Source of the DNA: an uncultured Methylococcaceae bacterium
GTDB taxonomy: Bacteria; Pseudomonadota; Gammaproteobacteria; Methylococcales; Methylomonadaceae
Assembly: GCA_903873165.1 (NCBI GenBank)
Contig: CAIQNQ010000145.1
Location: forward strand, 1-33,694
DNA length: 33,694 nt
Direction: 5' to 3'
The translations under genes were made by a program, and so were the position numbers. The notes under the pieces were generated by a model that saw only the letters and a program-made list of their open reading frames with translations, did not search any database and was not told the origin of the DNA. Shown one piece after another: positions 1 through 8,242 of this stretch. How positions within the stretch are numbered: position 1 is the stretch's first letter; the number at the start of each line of letters is the position of its first letter.

Positions 1-535
1 CAATCAGTAAAGTTCCTGATGTGACAGATTTAATATAAAATCCCGCCACATTACCATCAACATCAGAAGCGTCACTGTTTGCTACTAGAGCATCAAATGT
101 AATATCCGATTGCGTGTTTTCATTGATGCTTGCAACTGTATTGGTAAAGCTAGTCAGGGTTGGGGTTTGATTAACAGTATTAACCGTAACAGTGGCTTGC
201 ACAGGTGTAGATGATTCTAAACCGCCATTATCAAGAGCTACTGCAGTAAACGCACTTAAGGTGCCAGTAGCATTTAAGTCGGGTGTCCAGATTGCTTGAT
301 GCGTAGCATCAATAGTAAAGTTAGTATTTGAATCCCAAGCAGTTGCAGTTGCTGCATCGGCACCAATCAGTAAAGTTCCTGATGTGACAGATTTAATATC
401 AAATGCGGTTACACTACCATCAGCATCTTTTGCGTCGCTATTTGTTATTAAATTATCAAATGTAATAGTTGATTGAGTATCTTCCTTTGTTGTAACAACT
501 GTACTGGTAAAGTTTGAAAAAGTTGGGGCTTTATT
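1..535 (-). repeat. Tandem 363-bp (121-residue) adhesin repeat units
   Basis: One full unit spans 173-535 and the beginning of a second spans 1-172, read on the minus strand. The offset is exactly 363 bp, which keeps the frame. A 36-base stretch at 1-36 is identical to 364-399, while the rest of the unit is diverged. Further units probably lie to the left of the window. Confidence 0.85.
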
Positions 536-1270
536 AGTTGAGACTACTGATTCAGGAACATATTTAAGAGTGTTTCCACTTAAAGTAAATGCACCGACTT
601 TAGTGATATCGCTTTGAGCAATTATTGCCGCATCGGTATAAGTATGACCACGCTTTATGTATGATCCAAGATGTATACTGTTAAAATAAAAATTATTAGT
701 TGAACCATAATTTACAAAATTATCTTGACCAGGAGCGCCTCCTTCAAATGTTGCACGATAGGCTAATTTTGTATCAGCCTGTCCAGTATTTGCTGCATCA
801 GTTGATTTAATAAGAGAACTTGTTGCAGTACCACCTCTTGCAATTTCTGCTTCATGCAGATTTATGGCATCAATTTGGCCTTTCCAAGTGATTGTAACTG
901 AACCCGGCGGCGTTGTATTTGCCTCAACAGGAGGAGCAACTGTCTGTGTTCCACTGGTGAATGTACCTTGATATTTAGTACCTGACATATCACCCGCTGC
1001 AAAAATACCATATACGATATTTTGTGTCTTTTCACCTGCACCCAATTTTAAGAAACTCGACCAATTGCTGTCTAAAGATAAATTTTTTCCTGCATTTTCA
1101 TAGGCTATTAATGCTTTAGTTGGATCAGCAGCTAATTGTGCATAAGTTACACCCAAATCTAAATTGTAAGTTCTACCTAAGGTATTATCAGAATTAATAT
1201 AATTTTTATCAAATGCAACTAAAAAGGCTTCATTGGAACCGTTTGTTTGGTAATTTGTAAAATTTGACAT
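1..1270 (-). CDS. Large repeat adhesin, N-terminal part (runs off left edge)
   Basis: An open frame of 423 codons starts with ATG at 1270 (MSNFTNYQTNGSNEAF) and continues without a stop to base 1. Residues 1 to about 245 form a non-repetitive N-terminal region that I do not recognise. From residue 246 there is a tandem repeat of about 121 residues, with motifs such as TSGTLLIGADAATATAW, IDATHQAIWTPD and ALDNGGLESSTPVQATVTV. The second unit starts at residue 367. This kind of repeat is known from large Ca-rich cadherin/VCBS-like adhesins exported by type I secretion. No N-terminal signal peptide is visible, which fits a C-terminal secretion signal outside the window. The gene begins 14 bp after the heptosyltransferase stop and is probably co-transcribed with it. 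Adhesin function is inferred from repeat type and context. Confidence 0.8.
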   Translation of the reverse strand, partial: MSNFTNYQTNGSNEAFLVAFDKNYINSDNTLGRTYNLDLGVTYAQLAADPTKALIAYENAGKNLSLDSNWSSFLKLGAGEKTQNIVYGIFAAGDMSGTKYQGTFTSGTQTVAPPVEANTTPPGSVTITWKGQIDAINLHEAEIARGGTATSSLIKSTDAANTGQADTKLAYRATFEGGAPGQDNFVNYGSTNNFYFNSIHLGSYIKRGHTYTDAAIIAQSDITKVGAFTLSGNTLKYVPESVVSTNKAPTFSNFTSTVVTTKEDTQSTITFDNLITNSDAKDADGSVTAFDIKSVTSGTLLIGADAATATAWDSNTNFTIDATHQAIWTPDLNATGTLSAFTAVALDNGGLESSTPVQATVTVNTVNQTPTLTSFTNTVASINENTQSDITFDALVANSDASDVDGNVAGFYIKSVTSGTLLI

Positions 1271-1284
1271 GTTTTAGTGCCTAT

Positions 1285-2655
1285 TTATTTATCAGTATTG
1301 TTGGTGAAGTTAAACCCCGGCACTTTATGAATCACTGCCTTCACAGCACTCACCGTAATCAATCGAGTACATTCAAATTGTCGAGGGGTGTCTTTATGTT
1401 TGGGGCACCATAAGAAATCCTTATGGTCAAAGGGGTGGTTCACATCATGCCAACAGCTGTTACAGGTGTGATAATTAATCACTCTGTAAGGGGTGTAAAA
1501 TTCATTGGTTGGATGCGTAAAGCCGCTGATTAACACCACCGGGGTTTTCATCGCCCACGCTAACCAAGATAAACCGCTACTTAAACCAATAAAGAAATCA
1601 GCGTGCTTAAGCCAGCGTGCTCTTTCTTGTAAAGACCGGTCACCGGTTTGATCTTCTGCACCATAGGGAATATGATTCCATACCAATCCAAAGCCATGTG
1701 TGGGCTTTTGATCGATACAAATTACTCGGTAGCCTTGGTCTTTTAAATAACTAACAATGTCTCGCCAGCCAGTCGGATGATTCCAATATTTAGCTTGCGT
1801 GGTGCTTTGTACCGCGATGCACACATACTTTTCTGGAATAGGGCGGGTATCATCGTCTAACTTAACCTGAGGTGCTTGTTCAGTTGGATCAACTCCTAAA
1901 ATATAACCAGCCGTTCTATGTAAACCCACTAATCTAAAATCACAGGGTTGAAAGATCATCTCTTTATCAGCAAAGAACAGCCCTATACGATAAGTGGCGT
2001 AATAATGCTCGGCTTTTATTTTTTCATGCGCTAAAAACTCAATCTGAGGATAAGCGTTTTTAAATAGCGGGATGATATGGGCGGCCATGGCACAACTGAG
2101 TTGACAGCCATGTTGCTCTTTAAACTTGACGGCATACGGAAACCAGCCAATCGTATCACCTAAGGTACCGATGGGTAATTGCACTAAGACTTTTTGGTTC
2201 TTGGCAGCGTAATCATGATGAATAATTTGTTGGTCTTTGTCCCAGACTTCTAGTTTAAAGTTAACAAAATAGCGTTTACTACTATTGACATAACCTTCTA
2301 ACATTTGGGTTTCAAATAAGATATTGCCCGTGTCAATATCTGAAATTCTAACTCGCCATTGACCCTTTTTAGGTAGTAACACCCGACAACCATCATTAAA
2401 ATCAAAGCGCACACCAGAAGGATGCACTTGCGTGGGTAGGTCAGGTGCTTTAACAAACGGTGGATTTTGCGGTTCTACAACAGGCTCAGGGTTAGTTGAA
2501 GACGTGGGGGTTTCTTCAAGCGCAGCATCAGCAGATACAGTAGTGCTTTCTTGATCTGTTGCTTTATTAGCTGTTGAAGGCGCTTTTGGGGATGAAGCCA
2601 TGTTTTCCGCATTATTAGAGGTAAGTACTGATTTTTTTTCTAAGTCTTTTTTCAT
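1285..2655 (-). CDS. Autotransporter-type strand-loop-strand O-heptosyltransferase (TibC/Aah-like)
   Basis: This 456-residue protein probably transfers ADP-activated heptose to Ser hydroxyls of AIDA-type repeat proteins in the cytoplasm before export. Residues 1 to about 75 are a polar S/T/P/E-rich extension. The family core starts near the motif GVRFDFNDGCRVLLP, and a GT9-like heptosyltransferase domain follows, with GLSSGLSWLAWAMKTPVVLI in its second half. Cysteines 398, 401, 417 and 429 (HTCNSCWHD, then FLWCPKH, then RQFECT) match the iron-binding cysteine cluster described for TibC-type enzymes. The gene lies between an AIDA-repeat protein and a large adhesin on the same strand, which supports the assignment. 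I see no convincing ribosome binding site before the ATG. The family call is firm; the substrate is inferred from proximity. Confidence 0.88.
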   Translation of the reverse strand: MKKDLEKKSVLTSNNAENMASSPKAPSTANKATDQESTTVSADAALEETPTSSTNPEPVVEPQNPPFVKAPDLPTQVHPSGVRFDFNDGCRVLLPKKGQWRVRISDIDTGNILFETQMLEGYVNSSKRYFVNFKLEVWDKDQQIIHHDYAAKNQKVLVQLPIGTLGDTIGWFPYAVKFKEQHGCQLSCAMAAHIIPLFKNAYPQIEFLAHEKIKAEHYYATYRIGLFFADKEMIFQPCDFRLVGLHRTAGYILGVDPTEQAPQVKLDDDTRPIPEKYVCIAVQSTTQAKYWNHPTGWRDIVSYLKDQGYRVICIDQKPTHGFGLVWNHIPYGAEDQTGDRSLQERARWLKHADFFIGLSSGLSWLAWAMKTPVVLISGFTHPTNEFYTPYRVINYHTCNSCWHDVNHPFDHKDFLWCPKHKDTPRQFECTRLITVSAVKAVIHKVPGFNFTNNTDK

Positions 2656-2698
2656 AAATAATTGTTAATACACAAGGCTAGTCATGAATCGTTTTAAT

Positions 2699-2773
2699 CT
2701 AAGCAATAAGCAGAATATCCGCAGATGAAAGTGCTAGATGTGTCGTGGTATCCAGTATAGCCATCGCACACCT
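2699..2773 (-). pseudogene. Remnant C-terminus of a second RTX/T1SS protein
   Basis: On the minus strand, 24 codons ending in TAG read CAMAILDTTTHLALSSADIL followed by LIA. This closely parallels the last residues of the intact RTX protein at 3099-4952 (AILGATTHPALAASDILIIA). An in-frame stop lies directly upstream, so only the tail survives. It is best read as the end of a lost adhesin gene, or a copy left by recombination between paralogous adhesin genes. Confidence 0.75.
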
Positions 2774-3098
2774 TTAAAACCAATAACACTTTAATCTGCT
2801 TGAATCTATCAAAAAATAATACATCTTGCAATAAGTATTATATTACAGCAGTATTACATAAGCTAAATGATTGATTGTTATTGACTAAGTGCAGATAGTT
2901 ACAACAACAAGTCAATTTAATATTCCTTGTCGGGACTTCGATTTTTGCTAACAATTGTTTCGAGTTCTTGTGCAAAAAAAAGAGAGCCGAGTATTAAAAA
3001 TAGCCTAGTTGACGTGATCTAGTTTCTGAAGAATGTAGGATGTGATCAGTTGTTACTACGCATAAATAAGTAGCAACAACTGTTCAATTTTTGAAGTA
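2774..3098. other. Gene-free interval between adhesin and heptosyltransferase genes
   Basis: No convincing coding frame is present apart from the remnant tail at its left edge. A TATAAT hexamer on the minus strand at 2837-2842, with only a poor -35 match, could start the heptosyltransferase transcript. A hairpin lies at 3047-3082. The rest is AT-rich, and I see nothing further in it. Confidence 0.5.
3047..3082 (-). terminator. Hairpin after the AIDA/RTX gene
   Basis: A 13-bp stem pairs CAGTTGTTACTAC (3047-3059) with GTAGCAACAACTG (3070-3082), with one mismatch and a 10-base loop. It begins 16 bp past the stop of the minus-strand RTX gene. No U-tract follows, so it may be a weak or factor-assisted terminator, or an mRNA-stabilising or processing hairpin. 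Confidence 0.5.
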
Positions 3099-4952
3099 TT
3101 AAGCAATAATTAAAATATCAGACGCAGCTAAGGCCGGATGTGTCGTGGCTCCTAAAATAGCTACTTCAACGGCACTACCATCTGCATCGTAATACAATGC
3201 CCCTGAGGTACTGTTATAAATTAAGTGTGAAGTTGCTGTCGTACCTTGGACAGCTGTTTTACTGGAAACAAATTCAGAGGCTTTTAATACCGTCCCATTT
3301 TCGATGCCGTAACCGACACCGGCTTCTGTTTTAAGCCCCGCAAAGATAGCTTTACTGAGTTGCAAATGATCTTTACCTGAAACAAAATCAGTGATCAAAT
3401 CCACGTTCGTCTTGTTATTAGGCGGAGTATTAAACACAAATGTATCATTGCCGTTACCGCCCGTGAGCGTGTCGTTACCTAAGCGACCTACTATGAGATC
3501 ATTGCCCGTACCACCGATAATTAAATCCTTTAAAGCAGAACCGATTAATGTTGTGGCGCCGCCGGTATCGGTGATGTTATAGCCCGAGGTGCCTTTCGTT
3601 ACCGCCGATAAATTAACTGCTAGCCCCGCAGTGGTAATATTGACCGTGCCATTGTTGATCGTGTCTGCCGTGGCTGTCCAAGCTGTATCAATGGTGGCGT
3701 TTGCTATACCGTCTGCCGAAACTTTTAAAATATCAGCACCACCTTTACCTAAATCAGTAATGGTGTCGATGCCAGTGACATTAAAAGTATCGATGCCTTT
3801 GCCACCTATCAAAGTCGCATGGCTATAAACTGTATCGAAAAGCGTATCAGCACCCGTCGTTCCCGTCACTTTTAAGTTATAAGCGCCTATTATTTTGGCT
3901 AAAACGGCATGATCAGTTGATGATTCCACAGGCGTAATTGATAAAGTGATTAGTGAGTTTGTTTGAGAGGGAATATTCGATGAATTGCTTAGTCCATCAA
4001 TTTTAGTAATAACGGCTAATTGTTGAATTGAATTTTGTAAGGCGTTTAAATTTGTAGCTATATTGGAACTCGTATCGACAATGATGTATTTATTGGAATC
4101 CGAAATAGCATTGAGTTTTGATAAAAAGTTTGCCACGCTACCTGTTGGGTTAACTTCAGTGATTAAAGTGCCGCCGTTACCATCAGAATGGGTGCCAAAA
4201 TTGATGCCAGAATAATTACCCGTTACCCCGATTGTTTCGAGTACTTTGCTACCGCTAGTAATGACTAATTGATTAAGTTTATTAATACGCGCTGATGTCG
4301 CGACAGTGCCTTCAAAATTAAGCGTTGCTCCTGCATGAATGGAAATGTTGTTCATTGTGACCGAACTGTCAAAATTTAAGTAGCCACCACTCGTAATCAC
4401 AGAACCATTAGCTAAGCCACCTGAAGAAATGAATTCAATTCCGCCCTTATTGATCACGGCATCGTTCGTTATGCCAGCCGAATAGACTTCTTCATGTCCA
4501 CCGCTATTAACAATAGTACCATTGGCTATGCCACCTGAGAAAATGTGTTCAGTCCCTCCGCTATTTATAACAGTGCTACTAACTATGCCACCAGAATTAA
4601 TGTCTAACCCCCCCGTAATTAATGCACTGCCAAGCGAAAAGCTACTGTCCTGTATGAAAGTAAATTCACCATTATTTACGATTGTACCGCTTGCTATGCC
4701 ACCCGAAAATACCTCTGCATATCCACCGCCAGTTATAACAGTACCATTCGCTATGCCACCTTCAGATATAAATTGGAAGCCACCGCCATTAATATGTGTG
4801 TTACTTGCAATGCCACCTGAGTTAATACTTTCAGTGCCACCGTTATTAATGATTGTAGCACGGGTATTGCCCCCTACATTGTTTAGGATATCACCCCAAT
4901 TTAACGTTAACCCAGTCGCAGTTTTTCTAGAGTTTATAGTATACGTTGACAT
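3099..4952 (-). CDS. AIDA-repeat / RTX secreted protein, putative heptosylated adhesin
   Basis: This 617-residue protein has two parts. Residues about 25-215 are strand-loop-strand repeats of roughly 19 residues (for example FSGGIANGTIVNSGG), the type targeted by O-heptosyltransferases. Residues about 216-360 are a linker. Residues 361-507 carry RTX-like nonapeptides, clearest at GGTGNDLIVGRLGNDTLTGG, followed by the DLITDFVSGKDHLQL motif that typically follows RTX arrays. The C-terminus ends in a hydrophobic DILIIA, as in type I secretion substrates. There is no autotransporter beta-barrel and no signal peptide. It is therefore probably a cell-surface or released Ca-binding adhesin exported by a type I system encoded elsewhere. 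The heptosyltransferase gene lies downstream on the same strand. Confidence 0.88.
   Translation of the reverse strand: MSTYTINSRKTATGLTLNWGDILNNVGGNTRATIINNGGTESINSGGIASNTHINGGGFQFISEGGIANGTVITGGGYAEVFSGGIASGTIVNNGEFTFIQDSSFSLGSALITGGLDINSGGIVSSTVINSGGTEHIFSGGIANGTIVNSGGHEEVYSAGITNDAVINKGGIEFISSGGLANGSVITSGGYLNFDSSVTMNNISIHAGATLNFEGTVATSARINKLNQLVITSGSKVLETIGVTGNYSGINFGTHSDGNGGTLITEVNPTGSVANFLSKLNAISDSNKYIIVDTSSNIATNLNALQNSIQQLAVITKIDGLSNSSNIPSQTNSLITLSITPVESSTDHAVLAKIIGAYNLKVTGTTGADTLFDTVYSHATLIGGKGIDTFNVTGIDTITDLGKGGADILKVSADGIANATIDTAWTATADTINNGTVNITTAGLAVNLSAVTKGTSGYNITDTGGATTLIGSALKDLIIGGTGNDLIVGRLGNDTLTGGNGNDTFVFNTPPNNKTNVDLITDFVSGKDHLQLSKAIFAGLKTEAGVGYGIENGTVLKASEFVSSKTAVQGTTATSHLIYNSTSGALYYDADGSAVEVAILGATTHPALAASDILIIA
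4308..4880 (-). repeat. AIDA-type strand-loop-strand repeats within the RTX adhesin gene
   Basis: About ten degenerate units of 18-20 codons encode alternating GG turns and short beta strands: SINSGGIASNTHINGGG, FSGGIASGTIV, NSGGIVSSTVI, FSGGIANGTIV, SSGGLANGSVITSGG. The Ser residues in the SGG motifs are the expected glycosylation sites of this family. Confidence 0.85.
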
Positions 4953-5341
4953 ATTCCAGCTCCTAATTATTGAGTGATATTAATCTGAAAAGATAACATA
5001 CCACATTATCTGCGCGTGGTTTAAAATCGTCGCTGATATTGAGACTATATTGTGCTGTCACTACTCAAGGTGTTACTGATTATTGTGCGCCAGTTTTAAA
5101 GTATGTGATTTAATTTTGTATTAAATCAAGTTGTATAAAAAGCAGTCGTTTTTTGCGTAAACTCTAAAAATAAGAGGTACGTGTGGCTAAATTAATAAAC
5201 GTATTCAGAACGTGCAACTTGCGGTACTGGCTTACAATACCTTGCACTGGATGGCTTTTATGAGTGGTAGTAAGACCCTTCGACAATGGGCGCCTTAAAC
5301 AATACAAACTGTGTGGTTCGTGTAGCAGGTTTTCAGCTTTG
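4953..5341. other. Gene-free interval with a possible promoter for the adhesin gene
   Basis: On the minus strand, TTGATT (5124-5129) followed after 18 bases by CATACT (5100-5105) could form a weak sigma70-type promoter about 150 bp before the RTX adhesin. A short plus-strand frame at 5191-5298 may be a transposase remnant (see findings). Otherwise I see nothing in this stretch. Confidence 0.3.
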
Positions 5342-5839
5342 TTATTTGTTAAGCAAGACTTTTTTGGCTAAATTTATCTTTGCCGCTAAATAATCTGATC
5401 CACCTCTGTCAGGGTGTATTTTTTGCATCAACTTACGATGCGCTGCCACAATATCTTCATCAGATGCATTGGGTTTTAAGCCTAGCACCTCATAAGCTTC
5501 TGCCCGCGACATGTTACCTTTTGCATTCGTGTTTTGCTGGTTTGACGATGATTGGTTTTTTGTCTTAGAAAAGTTTTGCCAAAGTTTGTGTAGGGTAGGG
5601 GCATGGCTAAATAATACGGGCATTAATCTTAGTATAAACGCTATTGCCACCCCGACTAGGGCAAATAAGCCGTTTAAATGACCCGTAACACCTAAGAAAA
5701 TAAACACGCCTCCCAGTGCTAATAATGCCGCAGTTCTAATATATTGGGCAATCACTGCTGGAGATTTTCTTAAAAAGGCTTTAAAACAAAAATAGATAAT
5801 GACAGCTAATAACAACAATAAATAAACTCGAATCACCAT
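5342..5839 (-). CDS. Membrane-anchored J-domain protein (DnaJ-like)
   Basis: This 165-residue protein has two or three hydrophobic segments in its first 75 residues (about 3-20, 36-52 and 55-75), a polar linker of about residues 88-110, and a C-terminal J-domain. The J-domain contains [16 protein letters not shown] and the essential HPD triad at residues 142-144 ([10 protein letters not shown]). The size and the short C-terminal J-domain resemble Tim14/Pam18-like type III J-proteins. These stimulate a DnaK-type ATPase at the membrane. An AGGAG ribosome binding site sits 5 bases before the ATG at 5839. It is transcribed divergently from mobB. The client and partner Hsp70 cannot be deduced. Confidence 0.85.
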   Translation of the reverse strand: MVIRVYLLLLLAVIIYFCFKAFLRKSPAVIAQYIRTAALLALGGVFIFLGVTGHLNGLFALVGVAIAFILRLMPVLFSHAPTLHKLWQNFSKTKNQSSSNQQNTNAKGNMSRAEAYEVLGLKPNASDEDIVAAHRKLMQKIHPDRGGSDYLAAKINLAKKVLLNK

Positions 5840-5917
5840 TTTCTCCTAGATTAATGCTCATTAGGCAATAATACCTTAGAATAAGCAGTTCCACGATAAC
5901 AGTTCTATTATTTAATA

Positions 5918-6445
5918 ATGATGCAACACGCTTTGGTACCTATATTAGGATTTGCTGCGGCCAGCGGTACAGGAAAAACCACTTTATTAGAACAAATCAT
6001 ACCCATTTTAAAAGCACAGGGTTTGCGAGTGGGTTTGATAAAACATAGTCATCACAATGTGCAAATTGATCAACCGGGTAAAGATAGTTTTCGTTTAAGA
6101 GCAGCGGGTGCCACACCCGTCATGTTAAGTTCCGCTCATCGTCGCGTCATGATTTCGGAATTTTCAGCTTTACATGAACCAAATTTATTTGAGGAACTTA
6201 GCTTTTTTGATCAATCGCAGGTCGATTTGATTTTAGTCGAAGGGTTTAAATCAGCCAGTTTTCCTAAGATTGAATTGCATAGAGAGGCGCTTAATCGGCC
6301 CTTAATCTATCCGAATGATCCCAATATTATTGCCATAGCGACGGATACTGACTTAAAACTTCCTGATAGATTAACGCACTTAAATATTAATGACGCAATG
6401 AGCGTAGCCAATTTTATTATTAAAACATTGATGGGATCTTTATGA
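5918..6445 (+). CDS. mobB: Molybdopterin-guanine dinucleotide biosynthesis adaptor protein MobB
   Basis: This 175-residue protein has the MobB Walker A loop at residues 11-23 (GFAAASGTGKTTL), then LRVGLIKHSHHNVQIDQPGKD and, later, LILVEGFKSASFPKIELHR, all diagnostic for the family. MobB is a GTP-binding protein that assists MobA in attaching GMP to molybdopterin. The last four bases overlap the moeA start (ATGA), so translation is coupled. Two consecutive ATG codons are possible starts (5918 and 5921). No clear Shine-Dalgarno sequence precedes either. Confidence 0.93.
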   Translation: MMQHALVPILGFAAASGTGKTTLLEQIIPILKAQGLRVGLIKHSHHNVQIDQPGKDSFRLRAAGATPVMLSSAHRRVMISEFSALHEPNLFEELSFFDQSQVDLILVEGFKSASFPKIELHREALNRPLIYPNDPNIIAIATDTDLKLPDRLTHLNINDAMSVANFIIKTLMGSL

Positions 6446-7692
6446 TTGATTTTTGTAGTCAAGAAATCAAGCCTTTATTATTAGTTGAAGACGCGATAGC
6501 AAGCATACAGGCCTCTGTCACCCGTATTAATGCACAAGAAGTTGTTGATCTAAAAAACGCTTTAGGACGGGTTTTAGCAGAGGATATTTATGCTAATGTA
6601 CCAAGTCCACCGTATAAAAATTCAGCTATGGATGGATATGCTTTTTTTAGTAAAGATATTGATGGCGAATCTGCTTTTATATTAAAGCAAGTCGGAATCT
6701 CATGGGCGGGTCGGCCTTACACAGGTAAAGTAGAATCAGGTCAATGTGTGCGTATTTTTACTGGAGCTGTAGTGCCTGCTGGTTTAGATTCAGTTATTAT
6801 GCAAGAGCAGGTTACTGTTAACGATGAGTTAATTGACTTTCCCGCTTCTGTCCAGCCCTATCAAAATATTAGAAATATGGGTGAAGATGTAGAGCAGGGA
6901 GCGCAAGTATTAGCAGCAAATAAAGCCCTTAACGCAATGGATTTGGGCTTATTGGCTTCGGTTGGGGTTGAAACACTAGCGGTTAATTGTCGAGTTAAAG
7001 TGGCAATCTTTTCTACGGGAGATGAGCTGCAATCTTTAGGCCAGCCATTGGGCTTAGGTCAAATTTATGATAGTAATCGTTATACTTTAAATGCTTTATT
7101 AAGTGATCCGCTATACCAAGTGACTGATATGGGTGTGCTGCTTGATGACCCTGATCTATTGGAAGCTAGTTTTATAAAAGCAGCTCAGGATTATGATGTC
7201 ATCATTAGCACCGGCGGAGCTTCCGTAGGGGATGCTGATTACATCAAAGAAATCTTGACAAGATGTGGTCAAGTTAGCTTTTGGAAATTGGCTATTAAGC
7301 CAGGCAAACCTTTAGCTTACGGGAAAATTGGTGATTGTCATTTCTTCGGTTTGCCGGGTAATCCTGTGGCTGTGGTCGTTACTTTTCAGTATCTTGTTGA
7401 ACCAGCACTTAAGAAACTAGCAGGTGGGGTACAGTCGAAAAAATTGCAAATCACGGCTACTAGTTTATCAGTACTTAAAAAATCTGCGGGGCGGCAAGAG
7501 TATTTACGCGGGATATTGATTCAGGATAGCAATGGCGAGTTTTTTGTCAGCTCCGCTGGTAAGCAAGGTTCACATATTTTAACGTCGATGAGCCAAGCAA
7601 ATTGTTATATTGTGTTGCCAGTTGCTTGTCAGGGAGTTAAAGAAGGCGATAAGGTTAATGTAGATATTATGCCGGGGGCGAGTATTGTTTAG
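6442..7692 (+). CDS. moeA: Molybdopterin molybdenumtransferase MoeA
   Basis: This 416-residue protein has the usual MoeA length and layout. The N-terminus has SPPYKNSAMDGYAF, domain II has GQCVRIFTGAVVPAGLDSV, the catalytic MPT-binding domain has STGDEL, YDSNRYTLNALL and ISTGGASVGDADY, and the C-terminal half has KPGKPLAYG and FGLPGNPVAVVVTFQ. MoeA inserts molybdate into adenylylated molybdopterin. It overlaps mobB by 4 bp, forming a two-gene molybdenum-cofactor operon, and is followed by a stem-loop. Confidence 0.95.
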   Translation: MIDFCSQEIKPLLLVEDAIASIQASVTRINAQEVVDLKNALGRVLAEDIYANVPSPPYKNSAMDGYAFFSKDIDGESAFILKQVGISWAGRPYTGKVESGQCVRIFTGAVVPAGLDSVIMQEQVTVNDELIDFPASVQPYQNIRNMGEDVEQGAQVLAANKALNAMDLGLLASVGVETLAVNCRVKVAIFSTGDELQSLGQPLGLGQIYDSNRYTLNALLSDPLYQVTDMGVLLDDPDLLEASFIKAAQDYDVIISTGGASVGDADYIKEILTRCGQVSFWKLAIKPGKPLAYGKIGDCHFFGLPGNPVAVVVTFQYLVEPALKKLAGGVQSKKLQITATSLSVLKKSAGRQEYLRGILIQDSNGEFFVSSAGKQGSHILTSMSQANCYIVLPVACQGVKEGDKVNVDIMPGASIV

Positions 7693-7707
7693 ATTTAGGT
7701 CATCAAT

Positions 7708-7737
7708 TCGACCCAGTATTTAGATTGTCTGGGTCGA
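7708..7737. terminator. Stem-loop between convergent moeA and yjdM-like genes
   Basis: A perfect 9-bp stem pairs TCGACCCAG (7708-7716) with CTGGGTCGA (7729-7737) around a 12-base loop. It lies 15 bp after the moeA stop and 19 bp after the end of the opposing gene. The T-tract is weak on both sides. The position suggests a bidirectional terminator. Confidence 0.6.
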
Positions 7738-7756
7738 CGTCTATTTACTGATGGCT

Positions 7757-8098
7757 TTACACTTTTTTAACAAATTCTGATTTAAGCTTCATGGGGCCAA
7801 TTCCATCAATTTTACAATCGATGTCATGGTCGCCATCCACTAAACGAATGCCTTTCACTTTAGTTCCTACTTTAACGACTAATGAAGTACCCTTAACTTT
7901 TAAATCTTTAATAACTGTTACAGTATCACCATCTTGTAACTCGTTACCGTTAGCATCTTTAATGATTTTAGTATCACTATCATTATCATTTGAACTAGCA
8001 TCACTCCATTCGTGAGCGCATTCTGGACAGATGTTTACAGTTCCATCATTATAAGTGTACTCTGAGCTACACTTTGGGCAGTTGGGTAGATTACTCAT
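7757..8098 (-). CDS. yjdM: Zinc-ribbon protein, YjdM/PhnA family
   Basis: This 113-residue protein matches the YjdM (formerly PhnA) family over its full length. An N-terminal zinc ribbon has cysteines 7, 10, 24 and 27 (NCPKCSSEY and [11 protein letters not shown]). A C-terminal SH3-like domain has [38 protein letters not shown] and a final LKSEFVKKV. The family was once linked to alkylphosphonate use, but its biochemical role is unsettled. The gene stands alone, convergent with moeA and divergent from the DUF3422 gene. Confidence 0.9.
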   Translation of the reverse strand: MSNLPNCPKCSSEYTYNDGTVNICPECAHEWSDASSNDNDSDTKIIKDANGNELQDGDTVTVIKDLKVKGTSLVVKVGTKVKGIRLVDGDHDIDCKIDGIGPMKLKSEFVKKV

Positions 8099-8242
8099 GA
8101 TTATTTTAGGTCATTCATTTGATAAGTTTTAAAACCGATATTGTCTACGATTAAAGCCTTTAAAGCTAGGCATTGATTAATATTTATGAAAAGTTTACTC
8201 TGTAGACTTAATTAAATACTACAACGAGACCCTTAATTAGCT

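Noticed and set aside
4308-4880. Regular short repeats that could look like a CRISPR array
   Set aside because: The repeats are degenerate at the DNA level, keep the reading frame and encode AIDA-type strand-loop-strand units.
3391-4977. Plus-strand open frames with Pro/Val/Leu-rich repeats opposite the adhesin gene
   Set aside because: They are antisense shadows of the AIDA/RTX gene; their composition mirrors its GG/T/S-rich codons and they match no family.
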